The notes under the pieces: generated by a model
Databases searched by the model: none
What the model was told of the DNA's origin: nothing
What the model saw: only the letters and a program-made list of their open reading frames with translations
Assembly: GCF_900163645.1 (NCBI RefSeq)
Contig: NZ_FUKM01000013.1
Span: 1 to 60,738, forward strand
Source of the DNA: Halomonas citrativorans
GTDB lineage: Bacteria > Pseudomonadota > Gammaproteobacteria > Pseudomonadales > Halomonadaceae
Direction: 5' to 3'
DNA length: 60,738 bases
Position numbers and translations under genes: made by a program
In this document: positions 8,642 through 17,693 of the stretch, in pieces
Numbering within the stretch: the stretch's first letter is position 1
Layout of the letters: the number at the start of each line of letters is the position of its first letter

Positions 8642-9846
8642 CGAACGCCACGCCACTGCACAATTGGGTAGCTGGATTTCCAGCCCCGACGTGTGCCCAT
8701 GGGTGCGGCGTGGGCCAGCTCTAGGCGCAGCAGTTCGCCGCCCGCCTGTTGCTGCCAGTGCACCAGCAGCGCTTCGGATTCCAGCGTGACCGCATTGGCC
8801 ACTACGCGCGTGCCACTAGGCAACACCTGCCATAAAGCGTCCAGCAGTTTCTGAGAAAGCCCGCCGCCGATAAACACCGCATCAGGCAGCGGCGCATTCT
8901 CAAACACCTCCGGGGCGCGGCCTTCGTTTACCTCCAGCCAATCAACGCCGAGGTTTTCTGCATTACGTCGTGCCCGCGCGGCGCGCTCCGGGTGTTGCTC
9001 GAAGCCGATGGCCTGATTATCCGGGTGGGCCAGCAACCACTCAATGGCGATGGAGCCAGAGCCAGTACCAATATCCCACAGCCGCTCCCCAAACCTGGGG
9101 GCAAGTGCCGAAAGCGTTAAGCTACGCACGGCCTGCTTGGTGATCTGCCCATCATGCTCAAAAAAGCTATCGGCCAAGCCAGGCGTTAAGGGAAGCGCGG
9201 GGCCGTTACCGGCGACTTCAATGCCCACCGCCACCGGGTGGGCGATATCCTCGGGTAGCGTGTCACCCATGCGCAGCGTGCGGATGCGCTCATCTTCACC
9301 GCCCAGAGCTTCCAGCACGTTGAGCCGGGAATCCCCAAAGCCGAACGTTTTCACCAGCGCGGCCAATTCAGCCACGGCGGCGCCATCGCGCAACAGCACT
9401 AGTAAGCGCCTGCCGCTTTGCAGGTAAGGCCGAAGGCGGGTAAGCGGTTTGGCGTGAAGGCCCAGGCAGGTGCAGTGCTCAAGCCCCCAGCCCAACCGAG
9501 CCGCCGCTAGGCTAAAGGTCGAGGGCGATGGCACAGCGACCCATTCGCCGGCCTCCAGGTGGCGCGCCAGGCTGGTGCCTGCTCCAAACCAAAACGGGTC
9601 GCCGGAAACCAGCATGACTACACGGTGGCCACGCTCGTTGAGAAGTGCGGGGATGCCATCAAGAAACGGCACCGGCCATTCGCGAATATCCGCATTTAGC
9701 GGGGGAAGAAGGCGCAAATGGCGATGCGCACCAAACACGATTTCGGCACGTTCAAGTTGCTCGCGGCTTGCCGCTGTCAGGCCCGCTGTGCCACTCTCCC
9801 CCCAACCTAACAGTGTGAGCCACGGAGCCTTGTTAACCTCAGCCAT
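8638..9846 (-). CDS. cobL: Precorrin-6Y C5,15-methyltransferase (decarboxylating)
   Basis: The 402-residue bifunctional enzyme methylates C-5 and C-15 of precorrin-6B and decarboxylates the C-12 side chain to give precorrin-8X. The N-terminal half is a tetrapyrrole methylase (PWLTLLGWGESG, then VVMLVSGDPFWFGAGTSL). The C-terminal half is a Rossmann methyltransferase (LWDIGTGSGSIAIEWLL), so CbiE and CbiT are fused. The start chosen, ATG at 9846, has AGGA eight bases upstream and begins at the family N-terminus; the frame stays open 27 codons further. Remarkably, this start overlaps the start codon of the divergent cobK by two bases. Confidence 0.92.
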   Translation of the reverse strand: MAEVNKAPWLTLLGWGESGTAGLTAASREQLERAEIVFGAHRHLRLLPPLNADIREWPVPFLDGIPALLNERGHRVVMLVSGDPFWFGAGTSLARHLEAGEWVAVPSPSTFSLAAARLGWGLEHCTCLGLHAKPLTRLRPYLQSGRRLLVLLRDGAAVAELAALVKTFGFGDSRLNVLEALGGEDERIRTLRMGDTLPEDIAHPVAVGIEVAGNGPALPLTPGLADSFFEHDGQITKQAVRSLTLSALAPRFGERLWDIGTGSGSIAIEWLLAHPDNQAIGFEQHPERAARARRNAENLGVDWLEVNEGRAPEVFENAPLPDAVFIGGGLSQKLLDALWQVLPSGTRVVANAVTLESEALLVHWQQQAGGELLRLELAHAAPMGTRRGWKSSYPIVQWRGVR

Positions 9847-10582
9847 GATAAACGTCCTGATTCTTGGGGGTACGAGTGAAGCAAGCGCCTTGGCCAGCGC
9901 CGTTAGCCAGCGCGGCTTTTCAGCCATGTTCAGCTATGCGGGCCGCGTTAACGCGCCTAAAGCGCAGCCATTGCCCACCCGCGTGGGCGGTTTCGGCGGC
10001 GCCGACGGTTTGGCGGCTTTTATTACCCAACAGCGCATCACCCATATTATTGATGCAACCCACCCGTTTGCCACACAGATGAGCCGTAACGTGTTGGCCG
10101 CTGCCCAGCAAACCGGCGTACCGGCGATTGCTCTGACCCGCCCCGCCTGGGTGCCCACCACTCACGATAACTGGCAACACGTGGCAAGTGTCGAAGAGGC
10201 AGTTAACGCCCTCGAAGGCCCGCCCCACCGCGTGCTGCTTGCCATTGGCCGCATGCACCTGGCCGCGTTTTCCGCGCAGCCTCAACACCACTATGTGCTG
10301 CGTTTGGTCGACCAGCCAACCGCTCCGCCGCCGCTTGCCCGCTTCACCACCACGGTGGATAGAGGCCCTTTCACGCTGGAAGGCGATTTAGCGCTACTTA
10401 AAACCCAACGTATCGAGCGCATCGTGTGCAAAAACGCTGGTGGCGAAGGCGCTGTATCCAAACTTGACGCCGCCCGCGCGCTCGGCGTGCCGGTCATCAT
10501 GATTGATCGCCCGGCGCTGCCCGCTCGCCATGAAGTGCATAGCGTTGATGAGGTGCTTGCCTGGCTTAATGGTCGCTCTTGA
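9845..10582 (+). CDS. cobK: Precorrin-6A reductase
   Basis: The 245-residue NAD(P)H-dependent enzyme reduces precorrin-6A to precorrin-6B. The start MINVLILGGTSEASALA, the central IIDATHPFATQMS and the late RIVCKNAGGEGAVSKLDAAR are diagnostic for CobK/CbiJ. It is the only ring-synthesis gene on the plus strand. Its ATG (9845-9847) overlaps the cobL ATG on the other strand, and its TGA (10580-10582) directly abuts the cobJ stop (10583-10585). No strong ribosome site is seen before it; GGAG lies about 17 bases upstream. Its promoter must lie inside cobL. Confidence 0.92.
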   Translation: MINVLILGGTSEASALASAVSQRGFSAMFSYAGRVNAPKAQPLPTRVGGFGGADGLAAFITQQRITHIIDATHPFATQMSRNVLAAAQQTGVPAIALTRPAWVPTTHDNWQHVASVEEAVNALEGPPHRVLLAIGRMHLAAFSAQPQHHYVLRLVDQPTAPPPLARFTTTVDRGPFTLEGDLALLKTQRIERIVCKNAGGEGAVSKLDAARALGVPVIMIDRPALPARHEVHSVDEVLAWLNGRS

Positions 10583-11332
10583 TCAAAGCGCTGAGCGCGG
10601 CGTATACACCAACGGCTCACCATCTCGCTCAATCAGCCGTGTCTGTTTTGAACCGACAATCACCAGCGTACGCATATCGGCCATGTCCGGGGTGGCATCT
10701 TTTAATGCCGTTACGCGGATCGACTCGTCAGGCGTTGAAACCGCGCGGGCGAAGATGACCAACCGTTCGGGTTCGCAGGCCTCGCGCAGCACTTTCAGGG
10801 TGCGCTCGAAACCTACTGGGCGCGATTTTGAGCACGGGTTATAAAACGCCATCGCAAAATCGGCTTCAACAGCCAAACGCAGGCGCTTTTCGATCAGCGC
10901 CCAAGGCTTCAAGTTGTCGGATAAATTGATGCAGCAGAAATCGTGCCCCAGCGGCGCACCCGCACGGGCGCTGGCCGCCAGCATCGCAGAAATACCCGGC
11001 AGCACCTGAATATCCAGTGCGCGCCACGCGGCATCGCCCGCTTCCAGCGCTTCAAATACCGCCGAGGCCATGGCGAATACGCCAGGGTCACCAGAGGAAA
11101 CCACCACAACTCGGTGCCCTTCTAACGCCAGCTGCAAAGCCTGCTCGGCACGACGAATCTCTTCGCGGTTATCCGAGCCGTGGCGCGTAAGCCCTTCCCT
11201 CGGTGCTACGCGGTTAACGTAAGGCACATAGCCGACAACGTCGGTGGCATCCAGAAGCGCGGCGGACACTTCGGGGGTAATCATCGCCTCCGCACCTGGG
11301 CCCAGGCCGACAATTTTTAGCCAGCCGCTCAT
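10583..11332 (-). CDS. cobJ: Precorrin-3B C17-methyltransferase
   Basis: The 249-residue class III methylase catalyses C-17 methylation with ring contraction, converting precorrin-3B to precorrin-4. It begins SGWLKIVGLGPGAEAMITPEV and has VVVVSSGDPGVFAMAS and AMAFYNPCSKSRP, all typical of CobJ/CbiH. Its start overlaps the cobI stop (ATGA). Its stop abuts that of cobK, which converges on it, so any transcript that continues to cobL must cross cobK antisense. Confidence 0.93.
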   Translation of the reverse strand: MSGWLKIVGLGPGAEAMITPEVSAALLDATDVVGYVPYVNRVAPREGLTRHGSDNREEIRRAEQALQLALEGHRVVVVSSGDPGVFAMASAVFEALEAGDAAWRALDIQVLPGISAMLAASARAGAPLGHDFCCINLSDNLKPWALIEKRLRLAVEADFAMAFYNPCSKSRPVGFERTLKVLREACEPERLVIFARAVSTPDESIRVTALKDATPDMADMRTLVIVGSKQTRLIERDGEPLVYTPRSAL

Positions 11333-12066
11333 GGGCGCCTCCCGTTACCGTGAATCAGCACAATCGAGAAGTAAGGCACGCTCTCGCCAACGTCTACCAA
11401 CGGCAGCACGCGCTGCTGTTCCATGGCGGCGTACTCAATCAACCACGCCTGGTCTTCCCGGCCCGCCTGTTTAAGCGCCCGACGCAACTTGTTCAGGTTG
11501 CGCCCAATTTTCATGACCACCAGCGCGTCGGTATCGGCGATATGTTTAACGAGCACTTCTTCCGGCAGCGTGCCCATCAGCACGGTCAGAATATCGTCGC
11601 CCCAGGTGATGGGCTGCCCGGTCGCCGTCCAGGCGGCGGACATACCGGTAATCCCCGGCACTACCGACACCGGCACCTGGTTCAGCAGGCGCGTATACAG
11701 GTGCATAAACGAGCCATAGAAGAACGGGTCGCCTTCGCAGAGCACCACCACGTTGTAACCGGCGTTGGCTATCTCGATCAGTTGGGCCACGCACCGCGAG
11801 TAAAACTGCGAGAGCAGCGCGTTGTACTGCGGGTCGTCGAAAGGGATCTCTGTGGTGACCGGGTACTCCATCGGCAGCTCAATGGTGCCAGGGGCTAACA
11901 GCCCTTCAACAATGCTTCGCGCATGGCCCTTGCGGCCCTTTTTACGAAAATAGGCGATATGTGTGGCGCCGCGAATCAGACGATCCGAACGTACACTCAT
12001 CAAGTCCTGGCTGCCCGGCCCTAGGCCAACGCCGTATACCGTGCCCTGTGTGGATGCCTGAGTCAT
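11329..12066 (-). CDS. cobI: Precorrin-2 C20-methyltransferase
   Basis: The 245-residue methylase adds the C-20 methyl group to precorrin-2 to form precorrin-3A. Family signs are VYGVGLGPGSQDLMSVRS at the N-terminus, VVLCEGDPFFYGSFMHLY in the middle and VVPGITGMSAAWTATGQPI. Four-base overlaps couple it to cobH upstream and cobJ downstream. Confidence 0.93.
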   Translation of the reverse strand: MTQASTQGTVYGVGLGPGSQDLMSVRSDRLIRGATHIAYFRKKGRKGHARSIVEGLLAPGTIELPMEYPVTTEIPFDDPQYNALLSQFYSRCVAQLIEIANAGYNVVVLCEGDPFFYGSFMHLYTRLLNQVPVSVVPGITGMSAAWTATGQPITWGDDILTVLMGTLPEEVLVKHIADTDALVVMKIGRNLNKLRRALKQAGREDQAWLIEYAAMEQQRVLPLVDVGESVPYFSIVLIHGNGRRP

Positions 12067-12692
12067 TCGACGCGATCCGCCATGGCGTTAATGGCCGCGA
12101 CCGTTACCGCACTGCCGCCCAAACGGCCGCGTACGATGCAGCTGGGAATGACGGGCGTCGCCCAAAGCGCTTCCTTGGATTCAGCGGCGCCTACAAAGCC
12201 TACCGGGCAGCCGATTACTGCCGCCGGGCGCGGGCAGCTTGGGTCTTCCAGCATGTTCAAAAGATGAAACAGCGCGGTGGGCGCGTTGCCAATTGCCACC
12301 ACGGCGCCTTCCAAATGCGGGCGCCATAGTTCTAGTGCTGCGGCCGAACGGGTGTTAGCCATTTCCTGGGCGAGGTGTGGCGTGCGCTCATCGTTCAGTG
12401 TGCAAATAATCTCGTTATTGGCCGGCAGCCGCTTGCGGGTGATGCCTTCAGAAACCATCCGTGCATCACAAAGAATCGGCGCGCCGCGTTCGAGTGCTGA
12501 ACGCGCTTTATTGACCGCGTCATTTTGAAAGTGAATATGCGCGGCCAACTCGACAAGCCCGGCGGCGTGAATCATGCGCACGGCAACGGTCTCTTCCTCA
12601 GCAGAAAAGCGCGCAAGGTCGGCCTCGCTACGGATAATCGCGAAGGATTCCCGGTAAATCGCCGGGCCGCTTGTTTCATACGTATAGGGCAC
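12063..12692 (-). CDS. cobH: Precorrin-8X methylmutase
   Basis: The 209-residue enzyme moves the methyl group from C-11 to C-12, turning precorrin-8X into hydrogenobyrinate. It shows the family's ARFSAEEETVAVRMIHAAG, ILCDARMVSEGI and C-terminal GCPVGFVGAAESKEAL segments; the His in RMIHAAG corresponds to the catalytic acid/base. It overlaps the 3' end of cobG by 17 bases and cobI by four. Confidence 0.94.
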   Translation of the reverse strand: MPYTYETSGPAIYRESFAIIRSEADLARFSAEEETVAVRMIHAAGLVELAAHIHFQNDAVNKARSALERGAPILCDARMVSEGITRKRLPANNEIICTLNDERTPHLAQEMANTRSAAALELWRPHLEGAVVAIGNAPTALFHLLNMLEDPSCPRPAAVIGCPVGFVGAAESKEALWATPVIPSCIVRGRLGGSAVTVAAINAMADRVE

Positions 12693-13851
12693 CCAAACTC
12701 TCCAAATATTCGACGACCTCAGTCTCGGTGAGGCCTATCTTAACGGGCGTGCTCTGGGCATCACCCTTAACAATAAGATTAAATCGGCCTGCCTGACCGA
12801 CCAGGCACACGTCGGCCGGTGAACGGCGGGCGCACCCCTTGGCGCAGCCGGATATATGAACGCTGTGTCTTTTAACGTCGGGCGCTACACGTTTAGCCAG
12901 CGGCTGGGTAGCAACGCTTGCCTGAGCGCAGTAAGGCGCGCCGGGGCAGGCATCCATCAATAAGCGCGTATCCTGGTTATCGCTGATTAAGCCTTCAACC
13001 GGCCCGCTTGCGCCCTTGACCCATAAACGTCTCCACGGCGTTACGCGTACATGACTCACCGCCGCGGGCGTTACGGACGCTCGCAATGCAGCAGCGGTTG
13101 CGCGCCCAAACGGCAGCCCGTAAACCATGCCCGCTTGATACTTGCCAAGCGCCAGTACCGCGCCCTGCGTTGCATTCACCATGGCACAAGCGCTCGCGGG
13201 GCGCATTTTAGCAGGTGACCACGCGGGAAGCGGCACTTTATGCCGCTGCATCCGCCCGGCGTCATTTCCGCCGCTTTCTACAAACCAGTGCGTCAGGCGT
13301 ATTAAATGCTCAAAGGCCGCCTCAATAGAGCCCACCGGGGTACCGCAGGCATGGCCTTCGGCGCGCACTATCAGCCCGCCGTCGATTGCCCGCTCAACTC
13401 GAAAATCAGCGGCGGTATCTCCCAATACCGCTAATTCACCTGCATCAATCGCAATACCGACTTTGCTGGGCATCGCGGCCAGTTCGCTGCCTCTCGCCTG
13501 TAATAAGCAGGCAAGTTGATGCGTGTCATCGCCCGCCTGCCAGCCGGGCGCCAGCAGGCACTGGGGGTGCTGCTCAATGGTAGGGTCCGCGCTGACCAAT
13601 TCGTGCGCGACCAAAAAATCCATTAGCGGCGGCCATGTGGCTTCCGTAACGCCGCGCAGCTGAATATTGGCGCGGCTGGTTAACTCAATCAGCCCGTTGC
13701 CATAGGTTTCCGCTGCATCGCACAGTGCGAGCATCTGCGCTTTGGAAAGCTGGCCGAGTGGCGGGCGCACGCGTACTAACCAACCGTCGCCAGTTTCCAT
13801 GGGCCGCCAAGCGCCTGGGCACCAGCCTTTGATCAGCGGACTAGTGCTCAT
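12676..13851 (-). CDS. cobG: Precorrin-3B synthase (O2-dependent)
   Basis: The 391-residue iron-sulfur monooxygenase is related to sulfite and nitrite reductases and forms the C-20 hydroxy gamma-lactone of precorrin-3B using O2. CobG therefore marks the aerobic pathway. The [4Fe-4S] cysteines appear as CPGAPYC (near residue 300) and CAKGC about 35 residues later. The N-terminal half has the ferredoxin-like GDGWLVRVRPPLGQL and LTSRANIQLRG. It overlaps cobN by four bases and cobH by 17. Confidence 0.92.
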   Translation of the reverse strand: MSTSPLIKGWCPGAWRPMETGDGWLVRVRPPLGQLSKAQMLALCDAAETYGNGLIELTSRANIQLRGVTEATWPPLMDFLVAHELVSADPTIEQHPQCLLAPGWQAGDDTHQLACLLQARGSELAAMPSKVGIAIDAGELAVLGDTAADFRVERAIDGGLIVRAEGHACGTPVGSIEAAFEHLIRLTHWFVESGGNDAGRMQRHKVPLPAWSPAKMRPASACAMVNATQGAVLALGKYQAGMVYGLPFGRATAAALRASVTPAAVSHVRVTPWRRLWVKGASGPVEGLISDNQDTRLLMDACPGAPYCAQASVATQPLAKRVAPDVKRHSVHISGCAKGCARRSPADVCLVGQAGRFNLIVKGDAQSTPVKIGLTETEVVEYLESLGALYV

Positions 13852-16800
13852 AAACTGGCGGTTTCCCTGGCTTCGTCCATTTCCAGCAGCAGGTCTTGCA
13901 GCGCGTTACCGTGCTCGCCGGGTTCCTGCCACATGCCGCGCTGGGCAGCTTCCAACAGTCGCTCGGCCATCTCTTCAAGCGCTGCCGGATTATGCTCACG
14001 TAAAAACTGCTGATTAGCCTCATCCAGCACCAGCGCTTCGCTCACCTGGGCGTACTGGTAATCCGCAACCAGGTCCGTGGTGGCGTCGTAAGCAAACAGG
14101 TAGTCGACCGTGGCGGCCATTTCAAACGCGCCCTTGTAGCCGTGTTCGCGCATGGCGTTGATCCACTTGGGGTTCAACACGCGCGAGCGAATGACCCGGG
14201 CAAGCTCCTCTTTGAGCGTACGAATTTTGGGTACGGCGGGGTTGGCGTGGTCGGCGTGATAAATCTCCGGCGCCTGACCGCTCAGCGCGCGCGTAGCGTT
14301 GGCCATGCCGCCCTGAAAGGCGTAGTAGCTGTTGGAATCGAGAATATCGTGCTCGCGGTTATCCTGATTCTGCATCACCGCATCCAGCCCTTTGATCTGC
14401 TGCTCAAAGGCGCCGCGTGCAGCGGTGCCGGAATCCGCAAACTGCCCGTAAGCGTAGGCACCGGTGCCCAGGTAGGCCTCGGCCAAGTCATCGGCATCAC
14501 CCCAGCTACGGTTTTCAATCAGCCGGTTCAGGCCTGCGCCATACTCGCCGGGCTTGCTGCCAAAAATACGGTAGCTCGCTTCCTGGGCGGCCATTTCGGC
14601 ACTCAGCCCCTGGGCTTCAAGGGTGCGCTGACGCTCAAGCACGGCGGCGCGAATGGTGTTGCTATCGCCTGGTTCTGCATAGTTGGCAACCGCTTGCACG
14701 GCGGCATCAAACAGGCGAAGCACATTGGGGAAGGCATCGCGAAAGAAGCCAGATACGCGCAGCGTGACATCCACCCGTGGGCGGTTAAGTAGCATCGATG
14801 GGATCACTTCAAAATCGATCACCCGCTGAGAGCCCAACGACCATTTGGGCCGCACGCCCATCAGCGCAAACGCCTGGGCGATATCGTCGCCACCGGTGCG
14901 CATGGTCGCGGTCCCCCAAATGGAGAGCCCCAAGCGGCGCGGGTAGTCACCGTGATCCTGCAGGTAGCGTTCGACAAACGCCTGGGCGGACTTTTCACCC
15001 AGCGTCCAGGCAGCAGGCGATGGGATCGAGCGGTTATCCACGCTGAAAAAGTTGCGCCCGGTGGGCAGCGTATCCAACCGCCCCCGGCTCGGCGCACCGC
15101 TCGGCCCGGCGGGCACGAAAATCCCCTCAAGCCCATCCAACAGCGAGCCAATCTCCATCTTTACGCCCTGCTGCATGGCGGACCACAGCTGCTCGCGGGC
15201 AAATAGAAGCTGCTCTGCCGTGGCCGGATAATGTTGCGAGAGCGTTGTAAGGCAACCTTGGGCCAACACATAGTCGGCCACCAGCTCTTCACCGAGCAGT
15301 TCCAGCCGCTCGCGGGTATCGGCGCCGGTTCGCCAGGCAGCGGTTAGCTTGCCTGCCAGCACAGCCGGTTTAGGGCCAAGCCAAGGCTCGCTGCCCGCCG
15401 CCAGCGGGTCGAAGTCCTCATCCAGCACCAAGTCAGCGGCCAGATTGTGCAGCAAACCGCGGCTTGCCACCGCTTCACCACGCGGCAGCCTTAGCAGTGC
15501 TACCAGCGTGGCCGCGCGTTTTTCCTCGGGCGGCAGCGTGCCCAGTATGTGCAGGCCGTGGCGAATCTGAGCTTCCTTGATATCGCACAGAAACGTGTCC
15601 AGCTCATTGAGAATTTCGCTGTCGCAGCTGCTATTCACCGCGTGGGCAAGTTCCTGATCGATGCCGGTTGCCCGCAAGTGGGCCAATATCTGTTCTCGAA
15701 TCAGCGCTTCGCGACGCGGGTCCATATCCAGCGCCTGATAATACTCATCGGTAAGCGCTTCAAGCTCAGCCATGGGGCCGTAAAGTTCGGCGCGCGCCAG
15801 CGGCGGCATCAAGTGGTCGATAATTACCGCTTGGCTTCTGCGCTTGGCCTGAGCGCCTTCGCCGGGGTCATTAACAATAAACGGGTAGAAATGCGGCATC
15901 GGCCCGAGCGCAATATCCGGCCAGCATTCGGCGCTTAGCGCGGTGCTTTTACCCGGCAACCATTCCAGATTGCCGTGCTTGCCCACATGAATAACCGCCT
16001 CGACCTGATAGTGCTCGCGCAGCCAGAGATAAAACGCCAGGTAGCTATGCGGCGGCGCCAGCTCCATATCGTGGTAGGACTGGGTCAGGTCATCAATAAA
16101 GTCGCGCTCCGGCTGAATACCCACAAAGGTTTCGCCCAAGCGGATGCCTGAAATCATTAGCCGCCCCTGGCGGCATTTGGGGTCGTCTTGTGGCGCGCCC
16201 CAGCGGGTCCATATCGTTTTTTGAAGCGCGGCGGGCAGGGTTTGAAACCAGGCCAGATAATCCTCAACACTGATACTTTGCCAGCAGGCGCGCTGATCCA
16301 GGCTGTCATGATCGTTGGTGATTGCGCCCTGGAGTAGGCGAATCAGCGCATCGCCGCTTTCGGGTAGCTCGCTTAGCGGATAACCAGCATCCTGCAGGGC
16401 GTTTAGAATTTGCAGCGTAGAGGCCGGTGTATCCAGCCCTACCCCGTTACCGATACGCCCATCGCGGTTGGGGTAGTTGGCCATAATCAGTGCGACGCGC
16501 TTTTGGCTATTGGGCGTTTGGCGTAGCGCGCAAAATCGCCGGGCCAGTTTGGCGACAAAGGCAGCGCGTTCCGGGTGCAGCGTGTGGTGCGTGACTGAGA
16601 GCTGGGCGCGAGCGTTATAGTGCGCTTCGGCTTTAAACCCAACGGCGCGGGTGATAATTCGCCCGTCCATTTCGGGTAGCACTACCTGCATGGCGACATC
16701 GCGACTATGCAGGCCTGCGGCCATGCCCTGCCAGTCATCCGCCGTACTGCTGGCGAGTATCGCCTGAAGCACCACCGGCCGCCCGACAAAAAGGCTCTCA

Positions 16801-17693
16801 TGAAGATTGCTGCCCAGCTCATCTGCTGCATTGGCGTCATCGGCGGCACGGTTTACCGAAAAGCTGGTGGTATTGACCACCAGCATAGCGCCGGTTTGCT
16901 CAGTGAGGTGATTGGCAAACGCGATGCAGGGACCTTCTTTTAAAGAGGCCACCGCGACGGCTAACGGCTCAAGCCCTTCGGCTTTCAGCGCGTCGATCAT
17001 GCCGTCGAGCACAGCGGTATTCGCGCCCTGCAGGTGGCTGCGATAAAACAGCAGCAGGCACACCGGGCGCTCTGCAATACGCTGTTTGTGCCACTCGCTT
17101 AGGCTGACCGCCTGCTGGCCGTTGGACTGGGGCGCGTAAATTACCGCCGCCGGGATCACTTTTGGCTCTTGCCACGAGTACTCATTCGCCAGGTACTCAT
17201 GCGCTAGGCATTCGCTTCCGATAAACCGAAGCAGCTGCTCGGCGTTATCCACGCCACCTTCGCGCAAGTAGCGCCATACGCGGTAGGCATCGTCAAAGGC
17301 AATACTGGAGTCTTCCAGCAGGGCATCGTCCGGGGCATCGCAGCCGGGCACCAGAATCAGTTGGCGCCCGGGCTTGGCAGCCGCCCAGGCCAGAAGCCGC
17401 TCGTAACCGTATTGCCAGTACCCTTTGCCGCCCAGCAGTGACACCACCACCAAGCGGGCTTTTTCCAGCACGCGGTCTTCGTAAAGATCAAACGCCGCCG
17501 GTTTCACCAAGTTCATCCAGTTCGCCAGCCGCACCGAGGGGTAGTCATCGCCCAGGCGATCAACCGCTTGGGCCAACGCCGACAAGTTACTGTCAGCGGC
17601 GGACATAATCACAACCTCGGCAGGGCTTTGCTGTAGGTCGATGATGCCTTCATCATCAACAAAGCCTCCCGGTTTGGCGGCGAAAAGATGCAT
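13848..17693 (-). CDS. cobN: Cobaltochelatase large subunit
   Basis: The 1281-residue protein is the large, substrate-binding subunit of ATP-dependent aerobic cobaltochelatase, which inserts Co(II) into hydrogenobyrinate a,c-diamide. The HVGKHGNLEWLPGKS motif near residue 570, with its conserved metal-coordinating His and acid residues, and the C-terminal RNPKW-like NPKWINAMREHGYKGAFEMAA segment are typical of CobN/ChlH. The usual partners CobS and CobT are absent; the ChlI-ChlD fusion at the head of the operon probably supplies the AAA+ activity. Its start (TAATG) overlaps the cobW stop by one base. Confidence 0.94.
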   Translation of the reverse strand: MHLFAAKPGGFVDDEGIIDLQQSPAEVVIMSAADSNLSALAQAVDRLGDDYPSVRLANWMNLVKPAAFDLYEDRVLEKARLVVVSLLGGKGYWQYGYERLLAWAAAKPGRQLILVPGCDAPDDALLEDSSIAFDDAYRVWRYLREGGVDNAEQLLRFIGSECLAHEYLANEYSWQEPKVIPAAVIYAPQSNGQQAVSLSEWHKQRIAERPVCLLLFYRSHLQGANTAVLDGMIDALKAEGLEPLAVAVASLKEGPCIAFANHLTEQTGAMLVVNTTSFSVNRAADDANAADELGSNLHESLFVGRPVVLQAILASSTADDWQGMAAGLHSRDVAMQVVLPEMDGRIITRAVGFKAEAHYNARAQLSVTHHTLHPERAAFVAKLARRFCALRQTPNSQKRVALIMANYPNRDGRIGNGVGLDTPASTLQILNALQDAGYPLSELPESGDALIRLLQGAITNDHDSLDQRACWQSISVEDYLAWFQTLPAALQKTIWTRWGAPQDDPKCRQGRLMISGIRLGETFVGIQPERDFIDDLTQSYHDMELAPPHSYLAFYLWLREHYQVEAVIHVGKHGNLEWLPGKSTALSAECWPDIALGPMPHFYPFIVNDPGEGAQAKRRSQAVIIDHLMPPLARAELYGPMAELEALTDEYYQALDMDPRREALIREQILAHLRATGIDQELAHAVNSSCDSEILNELDTFLCDIKEAQIRHGLHILGTLPPEEKRAATLVALLRLPRGEAVASRGLLHNLAADLVLDEDFDPLAAGSEPWLGPKPAVLAGKLTAAWRTGADTRERLELLGEELVADYVLAQGCLTTLSQHYPATAEQLLFAREQLWSAMQQGVKMEIGSLLDGLEGIFVPAGPSGAPSRGRLDTLPTGRNFFSVDNRSIPSPAAWTLGEKSAQAFVERYLQDHGDYPRRLGLSIWGTATMRTGGDDIAQAFALMGVRPKWSLGSQRVIDFEVIPSMLLNRPRVDVTLRVSGFFRDAFPNVLRLFDAAVQAVANYAEPGDSNTIRAAVLERQRTLEAQGLSAEMAAQEASYRIFGSKPGEYGAGLNRLIENRSWGDADDLAEAYLGTGAYAYGQFADSGTAARGAFEQQIKGLDAVMQNQDNREHDILDSNSYYAFQGGMANATRALSGQAPEIYHADHANPAVPKIRTLKEELARVIRSRVLNPKWINAMREHGYKGAFEMAATVDYLFAYDATTDLVADYQYAQVSEALVLDEANQQFLREHNPAALEEMAERLLEAAQRGMWQEPGEHGNALQDLLLEMDEARETASL

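Noticed and set aside
11350..11898. 182-codon plus-strand frame opposite cobI
   Set aside because: It is rich in His, Gln and Arg in the manner of antisense GC-rich DNA and lies fully inside a clear methylase gene.
14142..14792. 216-codon plus-strand frame inside cobN, and other long antisense frames in the cob genes
   Set aside because: Long antisense frames are expected in GC-rich coding sequence; cobN is unambiguous on the minus strand.
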